A DNA stretch of 64,000 nucleotides, taken from positions 2,976,001 to 3,040,000 of the forward strand of contig NZ_PYFT01000001.1 of the NCBI RefSeq assembly GCF_003023845.1, given 5' to 3'. The stretch comes from Adhaeribacter arboris (GTDB lineage Bacteria > Bacteroidota > Bacteroidia > Cytophagales > Hymenobacteraceae). Every line of letters begins with the position of its first letter. Positions within the stretch are counted from its first letter, which is position 1. The notes under the pieces are model-generated. The model ran no database searches. It was not told the DNA's origin and saw only the letters and a list, made by a program, of their open reading frames with translations. The position numbers were made by a program, and so were the translations under genes. Below, one piece after another: positions 1 through 8,467 of the stretch.

Positions 1-539
1 TATTGATGAAAAGCAGTATCGTATTGCAATCCTCTTTTATCCTCAAATTGGCAAAGAGTAGCAACAGCCCAAGTTTTTGTAGCAACATTTTTCAATTTTA
101 GAGAATTGTTTAGATGAAATATGTATTCTGCCGTATCTTTAGGAGAGGTGTCCACTTTAAAAGCCTTATCCCACCCAAAATCTTCAGATTGTCTTACAGT
201 ATCAAGATAGAAGGTTTTTTTATACTTAAGTTCTTCTTGGTTAGATAAACGCTTAAAAATAGAGTCATCAAGCCAAAACTTGAAGTTTATAGTTTTAAAG
301 ACAGCTATTGTATCATCAATAAAACCTCTTTTTTCAATTCCTTGGCCTATACTTGCTTGCACCATCGGTTGATGGACAGGATAGTGAATGGATTTGGAGA
401 TGTTCAAATATTCTTTTCCGTTGATTGTAACTATAGGAAGGAGTTTTCTTTCAATAGGAGGTTTGTCTTCTATTCTTGTGGGAGAATTGCATGACATTAC
501 CAAAAATGTAAACCAGGCAATCAAAGAAAAATTTTTCAT
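1..539 (-). CDS. Putative lipoprotein, 3' end cut by window edge
   Basis: The minus strand is open from an ATG at 537-539 to the left edge (179 codons, no stop). The N-terminus is Lys-Asn followed by a hydrophobic stretch and the lipobox V-M-S-C at residues 14-17, so it should be a lipidated envelope protein. The rest is hydrophilic, with many Lys, Asp and Phe residues and no motif I recognise. The overlapping plus-strand reading frame at 388-603 looks like its shadow. Function unknown. An inverted repeat lies just upstream of the start. Confidence 0.7.
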   Translation of the reverse strand, partial: MKNFSLIAWFTFLVMSCNSPTRIEDKPPIERKLLPIVTINGKEYLNISKSIHYPVHQPMVQASIGQGIEKRGFIDDTIAVFKTINFKFWLDDSIFKRLSNQEELKYKKTFYLDTVRQSEDFGWDKAFKVDTSPKDTAEYIFHLNNSLKLKNVATKTWAVATLCQFEDKRGLQYDTAFHQ

Positions 540-570
540 GATATTTATGTTGCCTAACTATCAGATATAC

Positions 571-648
571 GGAACTGTTCCGGTTATCGGCAATATAATT
601 TAGCTACTTATTCCATATATCCGCCCAAAAACAACCGATAACCGGAAC
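571..648. repeat. Inverted repeat upstream of the lipoprotein gene
   Basis: GTTCCGGTTATCGG at 577-590 is repeated in inverse at 635-648 (14-bp arms, 44-nt spacer). The left arm overlaps a second short palindrome, GGAACTGTTCC, at 571-581. This could be an operator pair or a hairpin in the 5' region of the minus-strand lipoprotein gene. The rest of the 301-bp gap up to the next gene at 841 is AT-rich and shows no gene. Confidence 0.5.
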
Positions 649-840
649 TGCAAACTCAAATATACTTTATATTTAAGAGCTAATACTAAGCTAATCCATT
701 TCGTAAATTAATCTTTTTCCAAAATGAAATAGCTAAATAATAAAATAAAGGATAGTTGTAGTACCTACCAAACCGGGGCTAATTTATTATCTTTTATTTT
801 ATTTAATTACCAGTTGTTAAAATTACTAACTTAACCGGCT

Positions 841-1704
841 ATGAAATGGATTACGCGGGAGTGCCCTAAAATAGACCGGATTGCCTGTCCTTGGCTGATT
901 CGGCGGTTTATTGACCCGGAGGCCGAAATTATTTTCGCGCCTTTCGCGGATATACCTCGGTTAGCTACCGAACTTGCCGCTACGCCTTTTGATATTCCCG
1001 CTACCGAATTTACCCACTACGAAGACCGCTGCACCTTTGATTATTTCCTGGAAAAATACCAGCTCACGGACCCGGCTCTGCAGCGCATAGCCTTAATTGT
1101 GCGCGGCGCCGACACCGACGATCACTCCGTAGCCAACGAAGCAGCCGGTTTATGGGCCATCTCGGCGGGCCTGGCCTACAATACTACCAACGACTACGAA
1201 CTGCTCGAAAAAGGCATGGTTATTTACGATAGCTTATACAGTTGGGCAAAGCACTTGTACAAAGAAAAGCATACCCAAAACCCCACCGAAAAACTGCTGC
1301 TCCAAATTTTTAATACCTACCTGCATCAGAAGAAAACCGAAAAAAAGAAAATACCGGCTTGGGCTACCGAACTGAAAGATATTATTCAGGACCAGATGGA
1401 TACCAACCTGAGCTTGAGTTTAAAAGAAATCTCGGAAGACTTAAACGTTAACCCGGCGTATTTATCCCGGGAGTTTTCGAAGTATTTTGATAATTTAACG
1501 TTTGGCGAGTACATCCGGAAGCTGCGCATCGAAAAAGCCGTGCAGTTACTCAACTCTCCCGGAAATTCTCTTTCTGAAATTGCTTACCTCACTGGCTTTT
1601 CGGACCAGAGCCATTTTACCCGCATTTTTAAAAAACACACCGGTCAGAATCCTTCGGAGTACCGCAAAAATAAAGTAAAAAGTAAAACAGATACAAAAGG
1701 TTAA
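841..1704 (+). CDS. ChrB-like domain fused to AraC-type DNA-binding domain (chromate-responsive regulator)
   Basis: Residues 1-130 match the ChrB C-terminal domain of chromate resistance proteins: W-I-T-R-E-C-P-K-I-D-R at the start, then A-C-P-W-L-I-R-R-F, and R-G-A-D-T-D near residue 98. Residues about 180-280 are a two-helix-turn-helix AraC domain (NPAYLSREFSKYF, GFSDQSHFTRIFKK). The two are joined by a Lys/Glu-rich linker. The gene lies 70 bp upstream of chrA on the same strand, so it probably senses chromate or a related oxyanion and controls chrA. In proteobacterial chr operons ChrB is a separate regulator, so the AraC fusion is notable. Domain calls are firm; ligand and target are inferred. 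Confidence 0.85.
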   Translation: MKWITRECPKIDRIACPWLIRRFIDPEAEIIFAPFADIPRLATELAATPFDIPATEFTHYEDRCTFDYFLEKYQLTDPALQRIALIVRGADTDDHSVANEAAGLWAISAGLAYNTTNDYELLEKGMVIYDSLYSWAKHLYKEKHTQNPTEKLLLQIFNTYLHQKKTEKKKIPAWATELKDIIQDQMDTNLSLSLKEISEDLNVNPAYLSREFSKYFDNLTFGEYIRKLRIEKAVQLLNSPGNSLSEIAYLTGFSDQSHFTRIFKKHTGQNPSEYRKNKVKSKTDTKG

Positions 1705-1774
1705 TTTTGTTCTATTTTACCAGTTATTCTCTTGCTACACTTGTAACAGGATAAATGGTTGCACCTGATTTATT

Positions 1775-3115
1775 ATGCGTAACTCTTTAAGCGAAACCCC
1801 CACTATTAATAAACCCAGCTTTAAAGAAGCTTTTCTCTTCTGGCTGAAATTGGGTTTTATCAGTTTTGGCGGTCCGGCCGGTCAAATAGGTATTATGCAC
1901 GAATTTTTGGTAGACCAAAAAAAATGGATTTCCGATAAAAAGTTTTTGCACGCGCTCAATTACTGCATGTTGTTACCGGGTCCGGAAGCCCAGCAATTAG
2001 CTACCTACATTGGCTGGTTATTACACGGTACTATTGGCGGTTTAGTGGCCGGTATATTTTTCGTATTGCCTTCGGTTTTTATTTTATTGGGCCTGAGCAT
2101 TGCTTACGTTTTGTTCGGGAAAATTGCCTGGGTTGTTGCTTTGTTTTACGGCTTAAAACCAGCGGTAGTAGCTATTGTAATTCTGGCTTTAATTAAAATC
2201 GGAAAAAAGTCACTCTTAAGCTTATTCCACTATGTTATTGCCGCTTTAAGCTTTATCGGTATCTTTTTCTTCGATATTCCTTTTCCTTATTTAATAATTG
2301 GAGCCGTGCTGTTAGGTTGGCTGGGTAAAAAAATATTGCCGAATTTGTTTAATCAGAAGCAAGGCGGCGCCCAAAAACAATCCGACGAAAGTGGCTATTA
2401 TTTACACTCCGGCAGTAATATCCCGGGTACCGGCTTTTCGACTAAACGGCTTGTGCTGCAGGTAGCTATGGCCTTGTTACTCTGGGTGGCGCCCTTTGCT
2501 TTCTTTTACACCAGCACCGGCCAGGTTTTCTGGCAGCAACTAGCTTTGTTTTTTACCAAAGCAGCCCTGGTTACTTTTGGCGGCGCATACGCCGTATTAC
2601 CCTACGTAGCACAGGTTACCGTTGAAAAATTTAACTGGCTGAGTAACTTACAAATGATAGATGGCCTGGCTTTGGGTGAAACAACCCCCGGGCCGCTGAT
2701 TATGGTGCTGGCTTTTGTGGGATTTATGGCGGGCTATCATCATTTTCAGAATTCAGTTTTAATGGGCAGTCTGGGCCTTTTCTTAACCACCTATTATACT
2801 TTTTTGCCTTGCTTTTTATTTATTCTGGCCGGGGCACCTATTATTGAAAAAACGCAGGATAATCCGCAGGTGAAAGCTTTACTGAGTATTGTAACGGCGG
2901 CAGTGGTAGGTGTCATTTTAAACTTAACCATCTACTTTGCGCTGGCGGTAGTAGCCCCACAGAAAAGCATCAGCAACATCGATTATTTTAGTCTGGCTTG
3001 GATTGTTGTATCGTTTGTTGCGATGTACCGGTTTAAAATCGGCATGATTACCTGGATTGGCGTAAGTGCCCTGGCGGGCTTCATGCATTATCTGTTTACC
3101 AACTATATCTTTTAA
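1775..3115 (+). CDS. chrA: Chromate transporter ChrA, two-domain CHR family
   Basis: This 446-residue inner-membrane protein has the two-fold repeat of long-chain CHR transporters. The first half starts with F-W-L-K-L-G-F-I-S-F-G-G-P-A-G-Q-I, followed by PGPEAQQLATYIGW. The second half repeats the theme with KAALVTFGGAYAVLPY and GETTPGPL. About ten hydrophobic segments are visible. The family exports chromate by proton-coupled antiport in characterised members. It follows the ChrB-AraC regulator and precedes a small secreted protein, so the three probably form one unit. Substrate assignment is by family. Confidence 0.9.
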   Translation: MRNSLSETPTINKPSFKEAFLFWLKLGFISFGGPAGQIGIMHEFLVDQKKWISDKKFLHALNYCMLLPGPEAQQLATYIGWLLHGTIGGLVAGIFFVLPSVFILLGLSIAYVLFGKIAWVVALFYGLKPAVVAIVILALIKIGKKSLLSLFHYVIAALSFIGIFFFDIPFPYLIIGAVLLGWLGKKILPNLFNQKQGGAQKQSDESGYYLHSGSNIPGTGFSTKRLVLQVAMALLLWVAPFAFFYTSTGQVFWQQLALFFTKAALVTFGGAYAVLPYVAQVTVEKFNWLSNLQMIDGLALGETTPGPLIMVLAFVGFMAGYHHFQNSVLMGSLGLFLTTYYTFLPCFLFILAGAPIIEKTQDNPQVKALLSIVTAAVVGVILNLTIYFALAVVAPQKSISNIDYFSLAWIVVSFVAMYRFKIGMITWIGVSALAGFMHYLFTNYIF

Positions 3116-3292
3116 TTATTAATCATCCAGCCAGCTAAAAATACTCTTTAAACAATTAAGATAGAGATTAAATAAAATCAGATATAAATAAAAATTCTTT
3201 CCTGAAAAGGTAAAAATTCTACAAAAGGTTAATTGTATTCTATCTTTCTAAAAGATGGTTGCTTAGCATTGCAATGAAAAATTATTTATCGT

Positions 3293-3862
3293 ATGCTTCT
3301 GGAACACGTTTCATTTATCCAACTACCTTATGTTACTTTTTTTAAATTTTTATTCAGATTTCTTCTTTTAAGTGTATGGGGACTGCTGCTTACACCTAAT
3401 GTAAGCCAAGCCCAGGCACCGCCACCCGTTACTTACCCCAAAGTAGCCGGCTACGTGGGCATTATTCATCCGCTGGTAACTTTTAGCAACGAGGGTACTT
3501 CCACCAATTTCGATGGCTACTACGTAGTGGGGATGCCCACCGGGATTAATATCTGGAAAAGTGCCAAGATTGGATTTTCGGCGGAGTTTGTCCCTTTTGT
3601 CCGGGCCGAAAACGGTACGAGCCGCATGAGTAATTTTCTATTTCATCCGGGGGTATTGGTGGCCCTGGGACATGGTTTCACCTTTGCGGGGCGAGCGGCT
3701 TTTGAAACCTCGGGGCGTTACGGATTCACGCCGGTGTTAAATTATGCGGTGAAGAAAAACGCGAATAGCAATTACTTTGTAGCGGTGCCCCTACCCGTGC
3801 GGTTCGGCAACGACCACCCAACGAGTTTAACCATTGGCTTTCAGTTTGGCTTAGCCTTTTAA
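3293..3862 (+). CDS. Predicted outer-membrane or periplasmic protein, function unknown
   Basis: The 189-residue product has an N-terminal hydrophobic segment ending in V-S-Q-A-Q-A (about residue 42), a likely signal peptidase I site. The mature part alternates polar and aromatic residues and ends in G-F-Q-F-G-L-A-F with a terminal Phe, as in outer-membrane beta-barrels. I do not recognise a named family. It follows chrA on the same strand with a 177-bp AT-rich gap, so a link with anion resistance is possible but not shown. The start is uncertain because the signal region is long; a slightly later start would also give a signal peptide. Confidence 0.6.
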   Translation: MLLEHVSFIQLPYVTFFKFLFRFLLLSVWGLLLTPNVSQAQAPPPVTYPKVAGYVGIIHPLVTFSNEGTSTNFDGYYVVGMPTGINIWKSAKIGFSAEFVPFVRAENGTSRMSNFLFHPGVLVALGHGFTFAGRAAFETSGRYGFTPVLNYAVKKNANSNYFVAVPLPVRFGNDHPTSLTIGFQFGLAF

Positions 3863-4109
3863 GACTGGCCTTATAAAAAGCGCTTTTAAAGCAGTAATTT
3901 GTTTAGAAGCGCCTTCTAGAAATTATAAAAAATAACTTAGTAGAAAAGCGTGAAGCTAAAATACCAGAATGATGAGAGTATAGAGGAACCGAAGCAATTA
4001 GATTAACTCATCCTGCCTGTTTTTTAAATACTGTCCTATTCCTCAGTAAACAAGGTTATTTTGTTATATATAAGCAAGTTAAATAAACGCATAACCTGCC
4101 TCTTGCTCA

Positions 4110-5012
4110 TCAAAGCAGTTGTTTTAAAGCTTGCCCAAGCTGCGGATATTTAAAAGGAAATTGTTTTTCGGCCAAGATTGTAGATACCACTCTCCTACCA
4201 GATAGCACCAGTTCGGCTTCGGTGCCGATAAACAAAGCGCCGAAGCGCGTTAAGAAAGCCGGATTAGGTAACCCGATGGGTACTTTTAAGGCCTGCCGGA
4301 TTGCCCGCATGAATTCTTTGTTCTTCACCGGAAAAGGACTGGCCGCATGTATGATTCCGGTTACCTCATTGTTAATTACCCAATGGATTAAATTCACAAA
4401 ATCTTCTTCGTGAATCCAGGTCATATACTGGTCGCCGGAACCAATTTTTCCACCGAAGCCGGTTTTAGCTAGGTTAGCAAAAGGTTTTAATACGCCTTTA
4501 TTCGCTTGCAGCACCAAACCAATCCGCAAGAAAACTTTTCGGGTACCGGGAGTGGCTACACTAAAAAATGCCTGCTCCCACAACTTACAAACCTCCGGCG
4601 AAAAGCCTCCGCCCGTTTTCGAACTTTCATCTTTCAGCTCCTCGCCCGAATTGCCAAAAATAGCCGTAGAACCAGCGTTTATCCAAACGGCTGGTTTTTG
4701 CTTTAAACTTTGAATGGCTTGCCCAATGACTTTGGTGGAATCTACCCGCGAACGAATAATTTCTTGTTTATTTTTGGCGGTATACCGGCAATTTACCGAT
4801 TTACCCACCAGATTAATGACGGCCGTACTCTCTTCCAACTCCTGGGCCCAAGCGCCGAGGGATTTAGCATCCCAGGCCACATACCGGATGTTTTTATCGG
4901 TTGGCTTAGCAGTTCGGCTTAATACTATTAATTCGGTTTCGGTATTGTAATATCGTTGGATGATGGCACTTCCTAAGGCACCGGTGCCGCCGGCAATCAA
5001 AATTTTTCGCAT
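4110..5012 (-). CDS. TIGR01777-type NAD(P)-dependent epimerase (YfcH-like)
   Basis: The 300-residue protein begins with the Rossmann motif GGTGALGSAI (residues 8-17). It has V-I-N-L-V-G-K-S-V-N near residue 67, R-S-R-V-D-S-T near 88 and the family pattern W-I-N-A-G-S-T-A-I-F-G near 112. The C-terminal third (PIGLPNPAFLTRFGALFIGTEAEL) matches the DUF1731 tail of YfcH-type proteins. These extended short-chain dehydrogenases have no firmly established substrate. The gene stands alone on the minus strand. Confidence 0.88.
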   Translation of the reverse strand: MRKILIAGGTGALGSAIIQRYYNTETELIVLSRTAKPTDKNIRYVAWDAKSLGAWAQELEESTAVINLVGKSVNCRYTAKNKQEIIRSRVDSTKVIGQAIQSLKQKPAVWINAGSTAIFGNSGEELKDESSKTGGGFSPEVCKLWEQAFFSVATPGTRKVFLRIGLVLQANKGVLKPFANLAKTGFGGKIGSGDQYMTWIHEEDFVNLIHWVINNEVTGIIHAASPFPVKNKEFMRAIRQALKVPIGLPNPAFLTRFGALFIGTEAELVLSGRRVVSTILAEKQFPFKYPQLGQALKQLL

Positions 5013-5089
5013 GGTATTCCATTAAATTAGCAGGAGCATAAAGCTAGTTTTTCTGCCTTAAAGGCAAAGTAGTTTTGTTGATTTTTAAT

Positions 5090-5230
5090 GGCGCGAGCGT
5101 CCTCGCTCGTGCTTACTATTTGCGAGGCCTCTGGCCGGGCGAACAGATAAACTTAAATTAAAATAATAGAATGCCATTACCGGCCAGAGGCCGGACAATG
5201 AACATCACGAGCGAAGACGCTCGCGATAGC
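5090..5230. repeat. REP-like compound palindrome, copy 1
   Basis: Two nested inverted repeats are visible. The outer arms are GCGCGAGCGTCCTCGCTCGTG (5091-5111) and its near complement at 5206-5225, and each is itself a small hairpin. The inner arms are GGCCTCTGGCCGG (5126-5138) and its complement at 5180-5194. Close relatives lie at 8277-8425 and, more diverged, at 29741-29845. It follows the 3' end of the second doxX-like gene of operon A and precedes the epimerase gene's start. Confidence 0.8.
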
Positions 5231-5251
5231 TAAAGGTTAAACTACTCTTTC

Positions 5252-6769
5252 TTAAAAAGCACTGAGGGTAGTTTGTCTGCCTTCCACCAATGGGTACTTT
5301 TTATCTACTTTATCCAGCACCACGTAAATAGAATCGTTAAATTCATTCCGGCCAGTTAAAATAATGCGGTTAGCACTTGGCCGGCTGTAATGTAATTCCT
5401 GGGTTTCAGTGGCGTGGTTTTTATTTTTGTTCTGCAAATGCAATACTTGTTTTTCCGGGTCGGCCTGGTAAAAGAAATAACGGCGCTCACCGGCCATTCC
5501 CCCTACTTCCCAACGGGTAACGCCTAAATCGCGGTTCAGTTTCTTTTTGGCGAGCTGGTCAGAATCTTGGGTATTTACCTGGTTTAATTTGGTGTTCTTT
5601 TTATCGTTTTTCACGCGCAAAGGCGAATAGCCAATCATGCGGTCGGCAATGGCGCCGCGGTTGGTGCGGTAACTTAACGACGACCAATCTTCGAAAATAG
5701 CATCCTGCCACCGGATAGAATCGGTGGGCGAATACGGCAGCACCTGGTTGTTTAAACGAAACTCCGTAACGTTATATAGACCTTTGGTACTGGGTAAACC
5801 GGGCGTACTCGGAATATTATAATTATTGCCGTTAAAAAATCCGTAAGCCCATAAGCCCGCAGCCACCGGCACAAACACAATATTAAAAGTCCATTTTACC
5901 CCGTTTACCAGGTACTTCTGCCATTTTTGGGTGAAAACCGGGTTAAAACGGTAAGGCTGCAAGATGTCTCTTTCGTTAACCAGTAAGTTCCAGATTTTAG
6001 GCAAATCGTACCAGGCAATAAAAATCCCGATAATGGCAAAATAAGCGGCTGGCACGGCTACTCCGGCATCGTAGGCGTGGTTGGCAATGCAAATATTAAA
6101 GGTTACCACAGCGGCCAGGGCGGCTCCTAAAACAGAGGTTTTGCGGTACAATAAAAGTAAGCCGGGTAAAATCTCAGCAAAGCCTAGAAACACGGTATAT
6201 TCAAAGGAAATACCTACGTGCGACCAGTATAATTTTTTTTCCGCGAAATCGATAAAAGGGGTATTGAGCATACCCACCGTGGGGTAAACCATTTGCATCG
6301 GGAACGCTTTTTTCAATCCCCAGCCTATCATGCCGTAAGCCAACCGGTAACGAGCCAGCACCCGAATCCAATAATACAATTTGCTGTACTGGGTCGATTT
6401 TTTATCCAGCAGCGTCCAGATAGTACCGCCGATTACGGCTCCCACAAACACTAAAATTAGGTTAATGTAATTGAGAATACCAAATACGCCTTCTTCCGAC
6501 TCAATCAATACAATTTGCGGCGGCCAAAAAGCCACGATACTTTGCCAATCGTGGTAGGTTATTTTGGAGAATTTTAGCTCCAGCAAATCCGTGTAGAATT
6601 TAGGATAAGTGGGAATACATAAAAAGAGGATGTACAGAAAAGCAATCCGGAAAGCAATTTTTTGCAGATTAGTCCATTCACTTGGTCTTTTTATTTCCGT
6701 TACGGTCTTAGCGACTGGTGGCAATTTCTCCACGTAAGGAGCCTCTAAGCTTATTTCGTTTGCTGCCAT
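5252..6769 (-). CDS. DoxX-like membrane protein with C-terminal soluble domain (operon A, second copy)
   Basis: This 505-residue protein has about seven hydrophobic segments (residues 38-320). The DoxX-like core R-Y-R-L-A-Y-G-M-I-G-W-G is followed by F-P-M-Q-M-V-Y-P (about 150) and F-L-G-F-A-E-I-L-P-G-L-L (about 195). After the last membrane segment comes a soluble domain of about 180 residues with the signature G-L-Y-N-V-T-E-F, then P-Y-S-P-T-D-S-I-R-W-Q-D and N-K-N-K-N-H. A Lys/Asn/Gln-rich insert at about 390-420 is absent from the neighbouring paralogue. It lies 32 bp after the preceding doxX-like gene, last in a susC-susD-doxX-doxX operon. DoxX/DoxD relatives take part in thiosulfate or quinone redox chemistry; the role here is unknown. 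Confidence 0.75.
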   Translation of the reverse strand: MAANEISLEAPYVEKLPPVAKTVTEIKRPSEWTNLQKIAFRIAFLYILFLCIPTYPKFYTDLLELKFSKITYHDWQSIVAFWPPQIVLIESEEGVFGILNYINLILVFVGAVIGGTIWTLLDKKSTQYSKLYYWIRVLARYRLAYGMIGWGLKKAFPMQMVYPTVGMLNTPFIDFAEKKLYWSHVGISFEYTVFLGFAEILPGLLLLYRKTSVLGAALAAVVTFNICIANHAYDAGVAVPAAYFAIIGIFIAWYDLPKIWNLLVNERDILQPYRFNPVFTQKWQKYLVNGVKWTFNIVFVPVAAGLWAYGFFNGNNYNIPSTPGLPSTKGLYNVTEFRLNNQVLPYSPTDSIRWQDAIFEDWSSLSYRTNRGAIADRMIGYSPLRVKNDKKNTKLNQVNTQDSDQLAKKKLNRDLGVTRWEVGGMAGERRYFFYQADPEKQVLHLQNKNKNHATETQELHYSRPSANRIILTGRNEFNDSIYVVLDKVDKKYPLVEGRQTTLSAF

Positions 6770-6801
6770 AATAATTCGTTTATAGATAACTGAATGGTTT
6801 T

Positions 6802-8214
6802 TTAAATTTTCACCTCTTTCCGCCGCCCTTCGAAGAACATGTATTTTTTGTTTACCTTATTCAAAACCACGTGAATCGAATCTTTATTTTCGTTAATACC
6901 CGCCAGCACCAGGGTACTGTCGTTGGGTTGTTGGTAAGTAAGAAAAAGCTTTTCGGCGCGGTGATTTTTGTTTTTATTCTGGAGAGCCAATCTATGGTTT
7001 ACCGTGTCGGCTTCGTAATAGAAGTAATGCCGGCCCGCATGCCCGGCCAGTTCGTAATTGCGGTCAATATCTTTTTCGTGCACGGCTTCACCGCTGGTAA
7101 AGTCAATTTTTACCGGCCGGTTTACTTTAATGGTTAACGTCGACCATTTTTCAAAAATAACATCCTGCCAACGGTTGGGGTCGGTTTTGGAATACGGGAT
7201 GGTGTCCTGGTTTAAAATAAATTCTTTTACCCGGTAATAACCGTAAGCATTATGCAAGCCCGGCGTGCGCGGAATTTTGTACGGGTCGGTAGTATAATTT
7301 TCAAAAGTTTTGTAGGCGAAAAGAACTACAAACACCAGAAATGCGCTTCTCAAACCCAACCGGAAGTTCCTCAGTACATTATCGGAAAAATCAGGAATAA
7401 TTTTGTTGGCGTACGTAGGGCCTTCTTGAATTAATAAACTATACAACCGGGGCACATCGTTGGCCAATAAAAAGGCGGCCAGCAGCACAATAAACGTACT
7501 GAGTACCTGCTCGCCCACATCGTACAAACCATTTACTACCGCCACGTTCCCGATAAAGCCGAAAATTAAACCAACGCCAAAAGTAGTGGTGCGCCGGTTG
7601 AACAGTAAAAAGGCGGCCAGTATCTCCACAAAACCCAGAAAGGATTGGTATTTAGGAGCAATGCCCACGGTCTGGAAGTAAATTTTCCAGGCAAAAAAGT
7701 CGCCGTAGTTCGTAAACAGATTGCTCAGCGACGGGTACGGCATTTGTAACGGAAACACCTTGATAAAGCCGTAAGTAATTAAAACGATAGCCAGTCGGTA
7801 ACGCACTAGTACCCTCAGCCAGTAATATAAAACTGTGTATTCTTTCCGGTTAAAATCTATCCTACTCCAAATAACGGCCCCTACTAAGGCAATTACCAGG
7901 GCGATAGTCCAGTTCGCAAATTGGCCGATTCCCCATTGCGGTAAATGCTCCGCCGAAATAAACTGATTCTGGTAGCGGGACAGGCGGAATAAATCGTGAA
8001 AATGCAAATGTGCCCAGTCGATGGAAAAAAGCTCGCGATAAATTTTCCAATCTATCGGAAGAATGAGTAAGCTGAGAAAAAGGAAAAAAAAGCGAAACAA
8101 GTGCTTTTCCCAAGGCTTCCATTCTGGTTTGGGTTGGTTGGGCTTGATAATGCTCCCGAAGTGACGCCGCACTTTCGCCCAAACGGAATTGGTATTTGGT
8201 TGTATACTGCTCAT
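6802..8214 (-). CDS. DoxX-like membrane protein with C-terminal soluble domain (operon A, first copy)
   Basis: I place the start at 8214 (MSSIQPNTN), giving 470 residues. The frame is open up to 8403, but that extension only translates the repeat at 8277-8425. The architecture equals that of its neighbour: membrane segments, R-Y-R-L-A-I-V-L-I-T-Y-G-F-I-K-V-F-P-L-Q-M-P-Y-P, F-L-G-F-V-E-I-L-A-A-F-L, N-R-R-T-T-T-F-G, then a soluble domain with Y-Y-R-V-K-E-F, P-Y-S-K-T-D-P-N-R-W-Q-D and a C-terminal H-V-V-L-N-K-V-N-K-K-Y-M. It lacks the long insert. It is separated from susD by the REP-like element. Confidence 0.75.
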   Translation of the reverse strand: MSSIQPNTNSVWAKVRRHFGSIIKPNQPKPEWKPWEKHLFRFFFLFLSLLILPIDWKIYRELFSIDWAHLHFHDLFRLSRYQNQFISAEHLPQWGIGQFANWTIALVIALVGAVIWSRIDFNRKEYTVLYYWLRVLVRYRLAIVLITYGFIKVFPLQMPYPSLSNLFTNYGDFFAWKIYFQTVGIAPKYQSFLGFVEILAAFLLFNRRTTTFGVGLIFGFIGNVAVVNGLYDVGEQVLSTFIVLLAAFLLANDVPRLYSLLIQEGPTYANKIIPDFSDNVLRNFRLGLRSAFLVFVVLFAYKTFENYTTDPYKIPRTPGLHNAYGYYRVKEFILNQDTIPYSKTDPNRWQDVIFEKWSTLTIKVNRPVKIDFTSGEAVHEKDIDRNYELAGHAGRHYFYYEADTVNHRLALQNKNKNHRAEKLFLTYQQPNDSTLVLAGINENKDSIHVVLNKVNKKYMFFEGRRKEVKI

Positions 8215-8276
8215 AATCAAGTAATCAGTTTTATGTTTTAAATATTTTAAAATTTCGCAAACTGAGCTATGCTCTT

Positions 8277-8425
8277 GGCGCGAGCGTCTTCGCTCGTGTC
8301 TAACTATGTGGTAGGCCTCTGGCCGGGTTAACTGATAAACAGTAATTAAAAGCACATCAGCCGGCGAGTTCCAACCGGCCAGAGGCCGGACGATCATCAT
8401 CACGAGCGTGGACGCTCGCGATAGA
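8277..8425. repeat. REP-like compound palindrome, copy 2, between susD and doxX
   Basis: This has the same nested design as the copy at 5090-5230. The outer arm GCGAGCGTCTTCGCTCGTG at 8280-8298 pairs with the arm at 8401-8420, and the inner arm AGGCCTCTGGCCGG pairs with CCGGCCAGAGGCC at about 8375-8387. It fills the gap between susD and the first doxX-like gene, so its hairpins would lie inside the operon transcript. Confidence 0.8.
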
Positions 8426-8467
8426 ATTAAAACTTAAATCTCCTACTATAGGCAAAAATTTAAAAAA

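Noticed and set aside
388-603. 71-residue plus-strand ORF
   Set aside because: It is antisense to a better frame on the minus strand that has a lipoprotein signal and typical coding composition.
8215-8403. N-terminal extension of the doxX-like gene at 6802
   Set aside because: The extra residues translate a palindromic repeat; the internal ATG at 8214 matches the start of its paralogues.
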